Shown here: positions 53,972-62,455 of the stretch, in pieces | Layout of the letters: each line of letters opens with the position of its first letter | Position numbering within the stretch: position 1 is the first letter of the stretch | Origin: Microbacterium sp. 4R-513 | GTDB taxonomy: Bacteria > Actinomycetota > Actinomycetes > Actinomycetales > Microbacteriaceae | DNA length: 64,000 nt | NCBI RefSeq assembly: GCF_011046485.1 | Contig: NZ_CP049256.1 | Coordinates: 1,984,001-2,048,000, forward strand | Direction of reading: 5' to 3' | Position numbers and translations under genes: made by a program | Notes under the pieces: generated by a model | What the model was told of the DNA's origin: nothing | What the model saw: only the letters and a program-made list of their open reading frames with translations | The model's database searches: none

Positions 53972-55120
53972 TCAGGCGGCGGTCGGGCGCACGACGGTCT
54001 TGATGCAGTCGTCGAGCTTGGCGGAGAACATGTGATACCCCTCGGCGATCTCATCGAGGGGGATGCGGTGAGTGATCAGGTCGCTCGGCTTGAGGTACCC
54101 CGCCTGGATGTGCTCCAGGAGCCGCGGCCACTGGCGCTTGACCGGCGCCTGATTCGTGCGGATCGTCAGCCCCTTGTTCATCGCGTCGCCGAACTTGACG
54201 GCGCTGAACAGCGGCCCGTAGGCGCCCATGACCGAGACGTTGCCGCCCTTGCGGACGGAGTCGATGGCCCAGTTCAGCGCGATGGGCGAGCCGCCCTGCA
54301 GCTTGAACTTGGCGGACGTGATGTGCTGCGTCAGGTTGCCATCGGCCTCGGCGCCGACCGCCTCGATCACGACGTCGGCCCCGAGGCCGTCGGTCGCCTT
54401 CTTGAGGTCGACGACGACGTCCTGGGTCTCGGCGAAGTTGTGCGTCTCGGCGAAGGCGAAGTCGCGGGCCTTCGCGAGCCGGTAGTCGAGATGGTCGACG
54501 ACGATCACCCGGCCGGCGCCCATGAGCCACGCCGATCGCGCGGCCGCGAGACCGACCGGGCCCGCCCCGAACACGGCGACGGTGTCGCCCTCGACGATGT
54601 CGCCGAGCTGCGCGCCGAAGTAGCCGGTCGAGAAGGCGTCGGTGAGCAGGAGGGCGTCCTCATCGTCGAGCCACTCGGGGATGATCGACGGCCCGACGTC
54701 GGCGAAGGGCACGCGCACGAGCTCCGCCTGCCCGCCGTCGTAGCCGCCCGTGGTGTGCGAGTAGCCGTAGATCCCGCCCACGGCCGTCGCATTGGGGTTG
54801 ACGTTGTGGCAGTTGGAGTACAGCCCTCGCGCGCAGAAGAAGCACGAGCCGCAGTAGATGTTGAACGGCACCATGACCCGGTCGCCGACCTTCAGGTTCT
54901 GCACGGACGGGCCGACCTGCTCGACGCGTCCGATGAACTCGTGACCGAACGTGTGCCCGATCCGGAGGTCTGGCATCATGCCGTGGAACAGGTGCAGGTC
55001 CGATCCGCAGATCGCGGCCAGCTCGACGCGGACGATCGCGTCGTTCGGGTGCTCGATCTTCGGATCGGGCTTCTCTTCGACCCGCACCTTGTACGGACCT
55101 CGGTACGTCATCGCCTTCAT
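53972..55120 (-). CDS. Zinc-dependent alcohol dehydrogenase, formaldehyde-dehydrogenase-like
   Basis: 382 residues. Catalytic zinc site: AICGSDLHLFHG (Cys and the following SD pair), GHTFGHEFIG (His-Glu), and the structural zinc loop IYCGSCFFCARGLYSNC with four cysteines. NAD-binding VAVFGAGPVGLAAARSAWLMGAGRVIVVDHLDYRLA. The longer middle region ETHNFAETQDVVVDLKKATDGLGADVVIEAVGAEA matches the glutathione-independent formaldehyde dehydrogenase-like group. ATG at 55120 chosen as GAGGAGG lies six bases before; a TTG two codons earlier is possible. Coupled with the small membrane protein downstream. Confidence 0.93.
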   Translation of the reverse strand: MKAMTYRGPYKVRVEEKPDPKIEHPNDAIVRVELAAICGSDLHLFHGMMPDLRIGHTFGHEFIGRVEQVGPSVQNLKVGDRVMVPFNIYCGSCFFCARGLYSNCHNVNPNATAVGGIYGYSHTTGGYDGGQAELVRVPFADVGPSIIPEWLDDEDALLLTDAFSTGYFGAQLGDIVEGDTVAVFGAGPVGLAAARSAWLMGAGRVIVVDHLDYRLAKARDFAFAETHNFAETQDVVVDLKKATDGLGADVVIEAVGAEADGNLTQHITSAKFKLQGGSPIALNWAIDSVRKGGNVSVMGAYGPLFSAVKFGDAMNKGLTIRTNQAPVKRQWPRLLEHIQAGYLKPSDLITHRIPLDEIAEGYHMFSAKLDDCIKTVVRPTAA

Positions 55121-55252
55121 GCGCAACCTCCTCTGGTCCCTGCCAGACTGCGCGACGCTCCGGCGACCTCTGAGGGGGTTGCGTCAGGCTCGGACGCCGG
55201 ATATAGCGCGCCCGGATCCAGCGAGAGGCGCCGGATGCCTCGGCGCGTCGGC

Positions 55253-55717
55253 TCAGACGGTGAAGCGCGGTGGCGGCACGTCCGGTGCACGGTGCTTGCG
55301 ACGCCCGTCCGGGGCCTCGGCCAGCAGCTCGGCGACGAGCTCGTCGACCCGCCGGCGGATCTCATCGCGGATGGGCCGCACGACCTCGAGCGGCTGACCC
55401 GCGGGATCGTCGAGGTCCCAGTCCTCGTAGCGCTTGCCGGGGAAGATCGGGCACGCGTCGCCGCAGCCCATCGTGACCACGACGTCCGACGCCCGCACGT
55501 CGTCGACCTCGAGGAGCTTCGGGATCTGGGACGCGATGTCGATGCCCTCCTCGGCCATCGCCGCGACCGCGACGGGGTTGATGCTCCCCTTCGGCTCAGA
55601 GCCCGCGGAGAGCACCTCGACGCGATCGCCGGCGCGAGCGCGCAGGTAGCCCGCAGCCATCTGCGATCGCCCCGCGTTGTGCACGCAGACGAACAGGACG
55701 GTCGGTCGGGTGCTCAT
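55253..55717 (-). CDS. arsC: Arsenate reductase, low-molecular-weight phosphatase type
   Basis: 154 residues. VLFVCVHNAGRSQMAAGYLRA supplies the Cx5R phosphatase loop (Cys11 to Arg17); SAGSEPKGSINPVAV and MGCGDACPIFPGKRYEDWDLDDPAGQ supply the other two redox cysteines (Cys85 and Cys89), which are diagnostic for thioredoxin or mycothiol-linked arsenate reductases rather than protein phosphatases. ATG at 55717 has GGTGGAG just upstream; a GTG three codons earlier is an alternative. Last gene of the ars operon. No ArsB or Acr3 pump gene is found alongside it. Confidence 0.93.
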   Translation of the reverse strand: MSTRPTVLFVCVHNAGRSQMAAGYLRARAGDRVEVLSAGSEPKGSINPVAVAAMAEEGIDIASQIPKLLEVDDVRASDVVVTMGCGDACPIFPGKRYEDWDLDDPAGQPLEVVRPIRDEIRRRVDELVAELLAEAPDGRRKHRAPDVPPPRFTV

Positions 55718-55741
55718 GGTCTCCACCTTCCCACGGGGCGC

Positions 55742-56254
55742 TCAGTCCGTTCCGTTGATCGTGCTCCGCCGCTCGAGCAGCACGGTGTCGCGCCATCGGC
55801 CGGCGTTCGGCCCCTTCGCCGAGCGGGCGATGCGCTCCCTGCGTCCGACGGTTCGGAACCCGAGCGCCTCGTGCAGCCGGATGCTCGCAGCGTTCTCGGG
55901 GAAGACCGCCGACTGGACGGTCCAGAAACCCTCGGCATCCGCCGCCTCGACGAACGCGGTGAGAAGCATCCGTCCGACGCCGCGTCCCTGGGCCGAGCGT
56001 TCGACGTAGATCGAGTGCTCGATCACCCCGCGGTAGACCGCGCGGGACGAGACGGGGGATGCCGCGGCCCAGCCGAGCAGGTCGCCTCCGGCATCTACGG
56101 CGGCCAGCCGCGGGGCCGGCACCTTTCCGGCGTCGAACTCCTCCCACGTCGGGGTTCGGGTCTCGAAGGTCGCCTCGCCGTCTTCGATCCCCTGCCGGTA
56201 GATCGCCTCCACGGCCGGCCAGTCCGCCGCCCTCAGCTCCCGCACGTCGATCAT
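55742..56254 (-). CDS. GNAT acetyltransferase, ArsN1/phosphinothricin acetyltransferase type
   Basis: 170 residues. IDVRELRAADWPAVEAIYRQGIEDGEATFETRTPTWEEF is the typical start of the PAT family; HSIYVERSAQGRGVGRMLLTAFVEAADAEGFWTVQSAVFPENAASIRLHEALGFRTVGRRERIARSAKGPNAGRWRDTVLLERRS completes it. Members with this last segment acetylate phosphinothricin; ArsN1 members of ars operons acetylate the arsenic analogue arsinothricin. Position between arsC and an ars-type flavoprotein favours the latter. ATGA overlap with the flavoprotein gene; 25 bases before arsC. Confidence 0.85.
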   Translation of the reverse strand: MIDVRELRAADWPAVEAIYRQGIEDGEATFETRTPTWEEFDAGKVPAPRLAAVDAGGDLLGWAAASPVSSRAVYRGVIEHSIYVERSAQGRGVGRMLLTAFVEAADAEGFWTVQSAVFPENAASIRLHEALGFRTVGRRERIARSAKGPNAGRWRDTVLLERRSTINGTD

Positions 56255-57555
56255 GTGCAGCATCCTCCCGCGTCGGTCGAGCAGACGCCCGTCGCAGGGA
56301 GGACGAGCCGGACGGATGCCGCGGCATCCGCGTCTCCCGCGATCCAGGCGACCACGGAGCGCACCTGCTCGTAGCCGGTCGCGAGGAGGAACGTCGGCGC
56401 GCGGCCGTACGACTTCATGCCGACGATGAAGAAGCCCGGCTCCGGGTGTGCGAGCTCGCGGTATCCGTGCGGTTCGACGGTGCCGCACGAGTGCACGTTG
56501 GGGTCGATGAGCGGCGCGAGCCGGCGGGGCGCCTCGACGATGTCGTCGAGCTCAAGTCGCAGCTCCCGGAGGATCGAGAGGTCCGGCCGGAACCCGGTCG
56601 CGTTGACGACCACATCGGTAACGTGCGTGACCAGCTCTCCGGCCCGATGCCCGACGAGCTCGACGCCCTGGTCGCTGCGATGGGCTCGCACGATCTCGAA
56701 TCCGTCCACCAGCGCCACCTCGCCCCGCTCGAGGGCCGCCTCCACCCGGGAGCCGAGGCGGGCGCGATCGGCCAGCTCGTCGCCGGGGGAGGAGGAGACC
56801 CGCGTGGCGCGCGCGTTGCGGATGAGCCACGTCACGGTCGTCTCCGGGTCGGTCCGCGCGAGCTCCGCGAGCGCGAGGAGCGTGTTCGCCGCGGAGTGCC
56901 CCGCTCCGACGACGGTGACACGGCGCCCTGCGAAGGTCGGCCGGTCGCGACCCATCACGTCGGGGAGCGCCGGCACCACGTCGGCCGCCACCTCCGCGAG
57001 ACCGAGGAGCTCCAGGCCGTTGGAGGCGAGGGAGTTGGGCGAGAGGTAGGTGCCTGAGGCGTCGAGCACGGCGCGCGCGGCCACCTCCTCGATCGCTCCT
57101 TCCGCCGTGCGGATGCGCACGGCGAAGGGCGCCTGCGCGCGTCCCCGGGTCCGTGTGCGGTCCATGCCCTCCCGGCTCACGCCGATGACCGGCGTGTGCG
57201 TGCGGATCTGCGGGGCGATGGCGTCGAGGCCCGCGAGCGGCTCGAGATATTCGCGGACGAGCTCGGCTCCGGTCGGGGCGCGCTCCGGCGCGGGCAGCGT
57301 CCACCCCGTCTCGGCGAGGAGGCGCGCAGCCGCCGGATCGACGAGGTGCTTCCTCGGCGAGAAGAGCCGGGTGTGGCCCCACGCCCGGACGCTGGCTACG
57401 GCATCCGCTCCCGATTCGAAGACGACGAAGGGGATGCCCCGCTCGGCGAGGTGGGCGGCCGCCGCGAGACCGATCGGCCCTGCGCCGATGATCGCCACGG
57501 GCAGTGCTGTCGTCGGCGCCTCGGATGAGGGCCGGGTGAGATCGATGAGTGTCAC
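56251..57555 (-). CDS. FAD/NAD(P)-binding flavoprotein of ars operons (ArsO-like)
   Basis: 434 residues. VAIIGAGPIGLAAAAHLAERGIPFVVFESG at residues 19-48 binds FAD; FAGRRVTVVGAGHSAANTLLALAEL near 215 is the second dinucleotide loop; VTDVVVNATGFRPDLSIL the family ATGFRPD motif. The C terminus ends in GVCSTDAGGCCT, a cysteine cluster seen in homologues beside arsR and arsC. GTG start at 57555. Such proteins are suggested to oxidise or otherwise transform arsenicals; substrate not proved. First gene of the operon, divergent from arsR. Confidence 0.85.
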   Translation of the reverse strand: MTLIDLTRPSSEAPTTALPVAIIGAGPIGLAAAAHLAERGIPFVVFESGADAVASVRAWGHTRLFSPRKHLVDPAAARLLAETGWTLPAPERAPTGAELVREYLEPLAGLDAIAPQIRTHTPVIGVSREGMDRTRTRGRAQAPFAVRIRTAEGAIEEVAARAVLDASGTYLSPNSLASNGLELLGLAEVAADVVPALPDVMGRDRPTFAGRRVTVVGAGHSAANTLLALAELARTDPETTVTWLIRNARATRVSSSPGDELADRARLGSRVEAALERGEVALVDGFEIVRAHRSDQGVELVGHRAGELVTHVTDVVVNATGFRPDLSILRELRLELDDIVEAPRRLAPLIDPNVHSCGTVEPHGYRELAHPEPGFFIVGMKSYGRAPTFLLATGYEQVRSVVAWIAGDADAAASVRLVLPATGVCSTDAGGCCT

Positions 57556-57567
57556 CGTGCCTCCGCA

Positions 57568-57622
57568 TATCGATGGATGTCGATGCGATTGTCATCCTTA
57601 TATCGATCGGTGTCAATATCGA
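57568..57622. promoter_or_regulatory. ArsR operator region with two direct repeats
   Basis: ATATCGATGGATGTC (57568-57582) and ATATCGATCGGTGTC (57600-57614) differ at two bases; a third half-site AATATCGA lies at 57615-57622. The first site extends to a dyad ATCGA-six-TCGAT. TAGCAT at 57624-57629 is a possible -10 for arsR, giving a leaderless message. The region is more A+T rich than its surroundings and separates the divergent arsR and flavoprotein genes. Confidence 0.7.
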
Positions 57623-57635
57623 CTAGCATCGATGC

Positions 57636-57989
57636 ATGCCGACGATGCTCGAGGTCACCGACGTCTCCTCCTCCGCCGGAGCGTGCTGCTCGCCCCTCGT
57701 GCGGGAGCCCCTCTCCGCCGACGAGGCCGAGCAGCTCGCGCTCACGATGAAGGCGCTCGCCGACCCCGCGCGCCTGCGCCTGCTCTCGATCGTCGCCGCC
57801 TCCGAGGGTGCCGAGGCGTGCGTGTGCGATCTCATCGAGCCCGTCGGCCTTTCGCAGCCGACGGTGTCGCATCACCTCAAGGTGCTGACCGCGGCGGGCT
57901 TCCTCACTCGCACCAAACGCGGCACCTGGGCGTATTACGCACTCGTGCCCGACGCTCTCGATCGCGTCGCGCAGGTGCTCTCGCCCTGA
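57636..57989 (+). CDS. arsR: ArsR-family arsenic-responsive repressor
   Basis: 117 residues. Winged-helix: ALTMKALADPARLRLLSIVAASEG, VGLSQPTVSHHLKVLTAAGFLTRTKRGTWAYYALVPD. Cysteines: an N-terminal pair Cys17-Cys18 (GACCSPLV) and Cys62/Cys64 in ACVCDLIEP. This matches the corynebacterial ArsR arrangement in which an N-terminal Cys pair and one Cys near the first helix bind As(III), distinct from the CVC-only site of E. coli ArsR. Divergent from the flavoprotein-GNAT-arsC operon and convergent with the TetR gene 20 bases away. Confidence 0.93.
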   Translation: MPTMLEVTDVSSSAGACCSPLVREPLSADEAEQLALTMKALADPARLRLLSIVAASEGAEACVCDLIEPVGLSQPTVSHHLKVLTAAGFLTRTKRGTWAYYALVPDALDRVAQVLSP

Positions 57990-58008
57990 GAGGCGGCGAG
58001 CCGGCGCC

Positions 58009-58632
58009 TCACCGTGTGCGCATGCCGTCGAGCGCGATCGTCACCACATCGTGGGCGAGCCGATCTCGATCGATGGGTCCCGTCGGGCGGTACCACTCGA
58101 CGACGGAGTTGATCATTCCGAACACGAGCCGGGTCGTGACCGCGCCGTCGATGTCGGCGCGGACGAGGCCCGCGTTCTGCGCGGCTCGCACGAGCTCGGT
58201 CACCCGTTGGTCGAACAGGCGCCGGCGCTCGAGCGCGTCGCGCTCGGTCACGCTGTTGCCGCGTACGCGCAGCAGCAGCGTGACCGAGGGGAGCCGGTCG
58301 ATGAGCACCTCGACGGCGGCGCGCAGTACGAAGTCGAGGCGCTCGGCGGGAGTGCCCGTCGACGCCTCCGGCTCGTCGAGCACGCCCTCGAGGGCGCCCA
58401 GCGCGTCGTCGAGCGCCTCGGCGAGCAGCTGCTCCTTGGAGTCGAAGTGGTGGTACAGCGCGGACTTCGTGAGGCCGAGGCGCGCGGCGAGATCGGCGAC
58501 GGAGGTCGCGTCGTATCCCTGCTCGTTGAAGAGGCTCACCGCGACCTCGAGGATCCGCGCCCGATCGTAGCCCGGGCGACCGCGCCGAGCGGGCTGCCCG
58601 GTGGGGGCGCCCGTCGCAGGTGTCGCGGTCAT
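58009..58632 (-). CDS. TetR-family regulator of phenylacetate genes (PaaR-like)
   Basis: 207 residues. GRPGYDRARILEVAVSLFNEQGYDATSVADLAARLGLTKSALYHHFDSKEQLLAEAL is the helix-turn-helix with the diagnostic YHHFDSK. The C-terminal dimer domain has LDFVLRAAVEVLIDRLPSVTLLLRVRGNS. Divergent from the paa genes with 126 bases between. Two promoters in the paa region share an 11-base half-site, as expected if this is PaaR and phenylacetyl-CoA the inducer. Name withheld as a gene symbol because identity rests on context. Confidence 0.88.
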   Translation of the reverse strand: MTATPATGAPTGQPARRGRPGYDRARILEVAVSLFNEQGYDATSVADLAARLGLTKSALYHHFDSKEQLLAEALDDALGALEGVLDEPEASTGTPAERLDFVLRAAVEVLIDRLPSVTLLLRVRGNSVTERDALERRRLFDQRVTELVRAAQNAGLVRADIDGAVTTRLVFGMINSVVEWYRPTGPIDRDRLAHDVVTIALDGMRTR

Positions 58633-58709
58633 CGACCCAGTCTCCCATCCGGCCGCCTGCCGTCCGGCGGGAGCGGCCTCTCTTGGCGATCCTTCGCGTG
58701 TCTGCCATT

Positions 58710-58733
58710 ATTACTGAACGATCGGTTAGATAT
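58710..58733. promoter_or_regulatory. Putative PaaR operator 1
   Basis: ATTACTGAACG, AT, CGGTTAGATAT: an imperfect palindrome centred on CGATCG, between the TetR gene and the enoyl-CoA hydratase gene. The left half is identical to that of operator 2 at 62887. It resembles the corynebacterial PaaR box as I recall it (ACTNACCG and CGGTNAGT halves). Confidence 0.6.
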
Positions 58734-58758
58734 TCCAGAACGACGCGGAGCGCGACCA

Positions 58759-59508
58759 ATGACGGACGGCATCCGGCCTCCTCTCATCGTCGAGTGCGGC
58801 GACGACAGGGTCGTGGCGACCCTCGATCGTCCCGCCTCGCGCAATGCCATCGATCTGGCGACGGTCGACGCGCTGCACGCCCTCTGCATCGAGCTGGAGC
58901 AGGAGCCGAGGACCCTCATCCTGACCGGCGCCGGCGGTGTCTTCGCGTCGGGGGCCGACATCGCGCAGCTGCGCGACCGCCGTGCCGCAGACGCCCGCCA
59001 GGGCATCAACACCTACGCCTTCGAGCGCATCGCGGCGCTCCCCATGCCCGTCATCGCCGCCGTCGACGGCTATGCGCTCGGTGGCGGCGCCGAGCTCGCC
59101 TATGCCGCCGACATCCGTCTCGGAACGCCGCGCACCCGGCTCGGAAACCCCGAGACGGGCCTCGCGATCATCGCCGCCGCCGGTGCGACGTGGCGACTTC
59201 CCCGCATCGTCGGTCCGTCGCGGGCAGCCGAGCTGCTCTTCACGGGCCGCATCCTCGACGCCGACGAGGCGCTCGCGTGGGGGCTGCTCTCCTCGCTGCA
59301 CGAGCCCGACGATCTGCTCGCCGCCGCCCACGAGATCGCCGACCGCATCGCCGCGAACGACGCGCTCGCCGTCCGGCACACCAAGTCGGCGCTCCGCGCC
59401 CCGCGCGACGCGCACCCGCACGTCGACCTCGAGCTGCAGGCCGAGCTCTTCGAACGCCCCGAGAAGCACGAGCGCATGACGGCCTTCCTCGAACGGAGGA
59501 ATCGGTGA
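58759..59508 (+). CDS. Enoyl-CoA hydratase/isomerase, phenylacetate pathway
   Basis: 249 residues, crotonase fold. VVATLDRPASRNAIDLATVDAL, TGAGGVFASGADIAQLRDRRAADA (CoA-binding and oxyanion loop), VIAAVDGYALGGGAELAYAADIRLGTPRTRLGNPETGLAIIAAAGATWRLPRIVG with the catalytic Glu region. Either PaaF (2,3-dehydroadipyl-CoA hydratase) or PaaG (isomerase of the ring epoxide); as a single crotonase is visible, which of the two is undecided. First gene of the left paa operon; its stop overlaps the next GTG. Confidence 0.88.
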   Translation: MTDGIRPPLIVECGDDRVVATLDRPASRNAIDLATVDALHALCIELEQEPRTLILTGAGGVFASGADIAQLRDRRAADARQGINTYAFERIAALPMPVIAAVDGYALGGGAELAYAADIRLGTPRTRLGNPETGLAIIAAAGATWRLPRIVGPSRAAELLFTGRILDADEALAWGLLSSLHEPDDLLAAAHEIADRIAANDALAVRHTKSALRAPRDAHPHVDLELQAELFERPEKHERMTAFLERRNR

Positions 59509-60395
59509 CGGATGCCTCGACCCCCGGCGCCGAAGCGCCCGGCGCCGTGCCTGCCCGCGTGGGCGTGCTGGGCGGCGGTCGGATGGGATCCGGCATCGCC
59601 CACGCCTTCGCCCTCGCCGGAGCGACGGTGGTCGTCGTCGAGGCCGACGCCGCCGCGGCCGACGGCGCCGCCGGCCGCATCGCGCAGGCGCTCACCCGTT
59701 CGGTCGAGCGCGGCACGAGCTCGCGGGCGCTCGATGACCTGCTCGCCTCGGTGTCGACGGCGACGGATGCCTCGGCCTTCGCCGACTGCGGGCTCGTCGT
59801 CGAGGCGGTCCCGGAAGACCCGGCTCTCAAGCGCGAGGCCCTCAGCCGCGTCGAGGCGGTCATCGCCGACGAGGCCGTCCTGGCGTCGAACACGAGCTCG
59901 CTCTCCATCGGCGGGCTCGCCGCCGGTCTGCGGCTGCCGGAGCGCTTCCTCGGCCTGCACTTCTTCAACCCCGTGCCGGCGTCGCTGCTCGTCGAGATCG
60001 TCGTGGGGGACGCGACATCCGTCCCCGTCGTCGAGCGCGCTCGCGACTGGGTGAGCGCTCTCGGCAAGACCCCCGTCGTGGTGCGCGATGCCCCCGGTTT
60101 CGCCTCGAGCCGGCTCGGCGTCGCGCTCGCCCTCGAGGCCATCCGGATGCTCGAGGACGGAGTCGCGTCGGCAGAGGACATCGACGCCGCGATGGAGCTG
60201 GGGTACCGGCATCCCGTCGGCCCCCTGCGCACGACCGACCTCGTGGGCCTCGACGTGCGGCTCGCGATCGCCGACGAGCTGCGCGAGCGGCTGGGGGAGC
60301 GGTTCGCGCCGCCCGAGCTGCTGCGGCGGATGGTGGCCGAGGGGCGTCTCGGCCGCAAGACCGGCCGAGGTTTCTACGAATGGAGCGATGCATGA
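59505..60395 (+). CDS. paaH: 3-hydroxyacyl-CoA dehydrogenase, PaaH type
   Basis: 296 residues. RVGVLGGGRMGSGIAHAFALAGATVVVVEAD binds NAD; LVVEAVPEDPALKREALSRVEAVIADEAVLASNTSSLSIGGLA and RFLGLHFFNPVPASLLVEIV (catalytic His in HFFNP) are the family core; the C-terminal domain has DAPGFASSRLGVALALEAIRMLEDGVAS and HPVGPLRTTDLVGLDV. Oxidises 3-hydroxyadipyl-CoA to 3-oxoadipyl-CoA. GTG at 59505 with GGAGGA eight bases upstream; overlaps both neighbours. Confidence 0.9.
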   Translation: MTDASTPGAEAPGAVPARVGVLGGGRMGSGIAHAFALAGATVVVVEADAAAADGAAGRIAQALTRSVERGTSSRALDDLLASVSTATDASAFADCGLVVEAVPEDPALKREALSRVEAVIADEAVLASNTSSLSIGGLAAGLRLPERFLGLHFFNPVPASLLVEIVVGDATSVPVVERARDWVSALGKTPVVVRDAPGFASSRLGVALALEAIRMLEDGVASAEDIDAAMELGYRHPVGPLRTTDLVGLDVRLAIADELRERLGERFAPPELLRRMVAEGRLGRKTGRGFYEWSDA

Positions 60396-62455
60396 CCGAC
60401 TTCCTGCCGAGCTACCTCCGGGGCTCGTGGTGGACGCCGACGACCGGATCCGGCGCCGAGGTGCGCGACCCGTCCACGGGCGAGCTCATCACCGTCGTGA
60501 GCGCCGAGGGCGCCGACCTCTCCGGTGCTCTCGAGTACGCGCGGACGACGGGCCAGGCCTCGCTCGGAGCGATGACCTTCCACCAGCGCGCGGTGCTGCT
60601 CAAGGAGTTCGCCCTCGCGCTGACCGACCGCAAGCAGGAGCTGTACGAGCTCTCCAAGCGCGCCGGAGCGACCCAGCGCGATTCGCTGAGCGACATCGAC
60701 GGCGGCATCGGCGTCCTGTTCACGTACTCGTCCAAGGGTCGGCGCGAGCTGCCCAACGGCCGGGTCTACCTCGACGGCCCCGTCGAGTCGCTGTCGAAGG
60801 ACGGCTCGTTCCTCGGCCGTCACGTCTACACGCGCCTTCCCGGCGTCGCCGTGCAGATCAACGCCTTCAACTTCCCCGTGTGGGGCGCCCTCGAGAAGTT
60901 CGCCCCGGCGTTCCTCGCGGGGGTGCCGAGCCTCGTCAAGCCCGCCACGCCGACCGCCTACCTCGCGGAGGCGTGGATGCGCATCCTGGTCGAGACGGGT
61001 GCCTTGCCCGAGGGGTCGCTGCAGCTCGTCAGCGGAGGCCTGTCCGGCATCTTCGAGCACCTGCGACTGGGCGACACCGTGAGCTTCACCGGGAGCGCCT
61101 CGACGGCGGAGCGCCTGCGCGCGCAGGCCGCACCCGGGGTGAAGTTCACCAGCGAGACCGATTCGATCAACGCCTCCGTGCTCGGCCCCGACGCCGTGGC
61201 CGGCACACCGGAGTTCGATGCGTACGTCAAGCAGCTCCTTGTCGAGCTCACGACGAAGGCAGGGCAGAAGTGCACGGCGATCCGGCGGGCCATCGTGCCC
61301 GAGGCATCCGTCGACGCCTTCGTCGAGGCGGTGCGCGAGAAGATCTCCGAGCGCGTCGTGATCGGCGACCCGCATGCGGAGCAGGTGACGATGGGGCCAC
61401 TCGTCTCGACCGAGCAGCGCGACGAAGTGCTCGGCGCGGTCGACGCGCTGCGAGCGGCCGGCGGGCGGCTTCTTCTCGGGTCGACCGATGCGCCCGAGGT
61501 CGTCCGTGCCGACGGCTCTCGGGGAGCGGCGCCGGACGGCGCGTTCCTCGAGCCCATGCTGGTGGGGTTCGCGGATGCCTCGGCCCCCGCGGTCCACGAT
61601 GTCGAGGCCTTCGGCCCCGTCGCGAGCGTCCTGTCGTACCGCACACTCGACGAGGCGGCGGCGCTGGTCGATTTGGGCGGCGGCTCGCTCGTCACGAGCG
61701 TCGCGACGAACGACCCAGGCGTCGCGACCGAGCTCATGAGCCGCATCGCGGCGTTCAACGGCCGCGTGCTCTTCCTGAGCCGCGACAACGCGCGCACCTC
61801 GACCGGGCACGGCTCGCCCGTGCCGCACCTCGTGCACGGCGGCCCCGGACGGGCCGGCGGCGGCGAGGAGCTGGGCGGCATCCGCGCGGTGCTGCACTAC
61901 ATGCAGCGCACGGCGGTGCAGGGGTCGCCCGAGATGCTCACGGCGCTGACGGGAGTGTGGCATCAGGGTGCGGCCGTGCACCAGGGGCGGCACCCGTTCC
62001 GCAAGTCGCTCGCCGAGCTCGAGCTCGGGGATCAAGTCGTCTCGGAGTCCCGCGAGGTCACGCTCGCCGACATCGAGACCTTCGCGAACTTCACGGGCGA
62101 CACGTTCTATGCGCACATGGACGAGGCCGCGGCATCCGCGAACCCGTTCTTCCCCGGTCGTGTGGCGCACGGCTACCTGCTCGTCTCGTGGGCCGCGGGG
62201 CTCTTCGTCGACCCCGATCCCGGCCCCGTGCTCGCGAACTACGGACTCGAGAACCTGCGATTCCTCACGCCGGTGTCGCCGGGCGACACGATCCGCGTCG
62301 TCCTGACGGCGAAGCAGATCACGCCGCGCGAGACCGACGAGTACGGCGAGGTGCGCTGGGATGCCGTCATCCTGAACCAGCACGACGAGATCGTCGCGAC
62401 CTATGACGTCCTGACGCTCGTCGCGAAGGAGCAGCCGGCGGAGGCGCGGGCATGA
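60392..62455 (+). CDS. paaZ: PaaZ: oxepin-CoA hydrolase/3-oxo-5,6-dehydrosuberyl-CoA semialdehyde dehydrogenase
   Basis: 687 residues, the length of PaaZ fusions. N-terminal aldehyde dehydrogenase (about 1-525): VAVQINAFNFPVWGALEKFAPAFLAGVPSLVKPA, SFTGSASTAERL, and the catalytic Cys294 in AGQKCTAIRRA. C-terminal MaoC-type hot-dog hydratase (about 540-687): FANFTGDTFYAHMDEAAASANPFFPGRVAHGYLLVSWAAGLF with the Asp-x4-His pair. It opens the oxepin ring and oxidises the resulting aldehyde before it can recyclise. Overlaps paaH and paaI by four bases each. Confidence 0.95.
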   Translation: MTDFLPSYLRGSWWTPTTGSGAEVRDPSTGELITVVSAEGADLSGALEYARTTGQASLGAMTFHQRAVLLKEFALALTDRKQELYELSKRAGATQRDSLSDIDGGIGVLFTYSSKGRRELPNGRVYLDGPVESLSKDGSFLGRHVYTRLPGVAVQINAFNFPVWGALEKFAPAFLAGVPSLVKPATPTAYLAEAWMRILVETGALPEGSLQLVSGGLSGIFEHLRLGDTVSFTGSASTAERLRAQAAPGVKFTSETDSINASVLGPDAVAGTPEFDAYVKQLLVELTTKAGQKCTAIRRAIVPEASVDAFVEAVREKISERVVIGDPHAEQVTMGPLVSTEQRDEVLGAVDALRAAGGRLLLGSTDAPEVVRADGSRGAAPDGAFLEPMLVGFADASAPAVHDVEAFGPVASVLSYRTLDEAAALVDLGGGSLVTSVATNDPGVATELMSRIAAFNGRVLFLSRDNARTSTGHGSPVPHLVHGGPGRAGGGEELGGIRAVLHYMQRTAVQGSPEMLTALTGVWHQGAAVHQGRHPFRKSLAELELGDQVVSESREVTLADIETFANFTGDTFYAHMDEAAASANPFFPGRVAHGYLLVSWAAGLFVDPDPGPVLANYGLENLRFLTPVSPGDTIRVVLTAKQITPRETDEYGEVRWDAVILNQHDEIVATYDVLTLVAKEQPAEARA

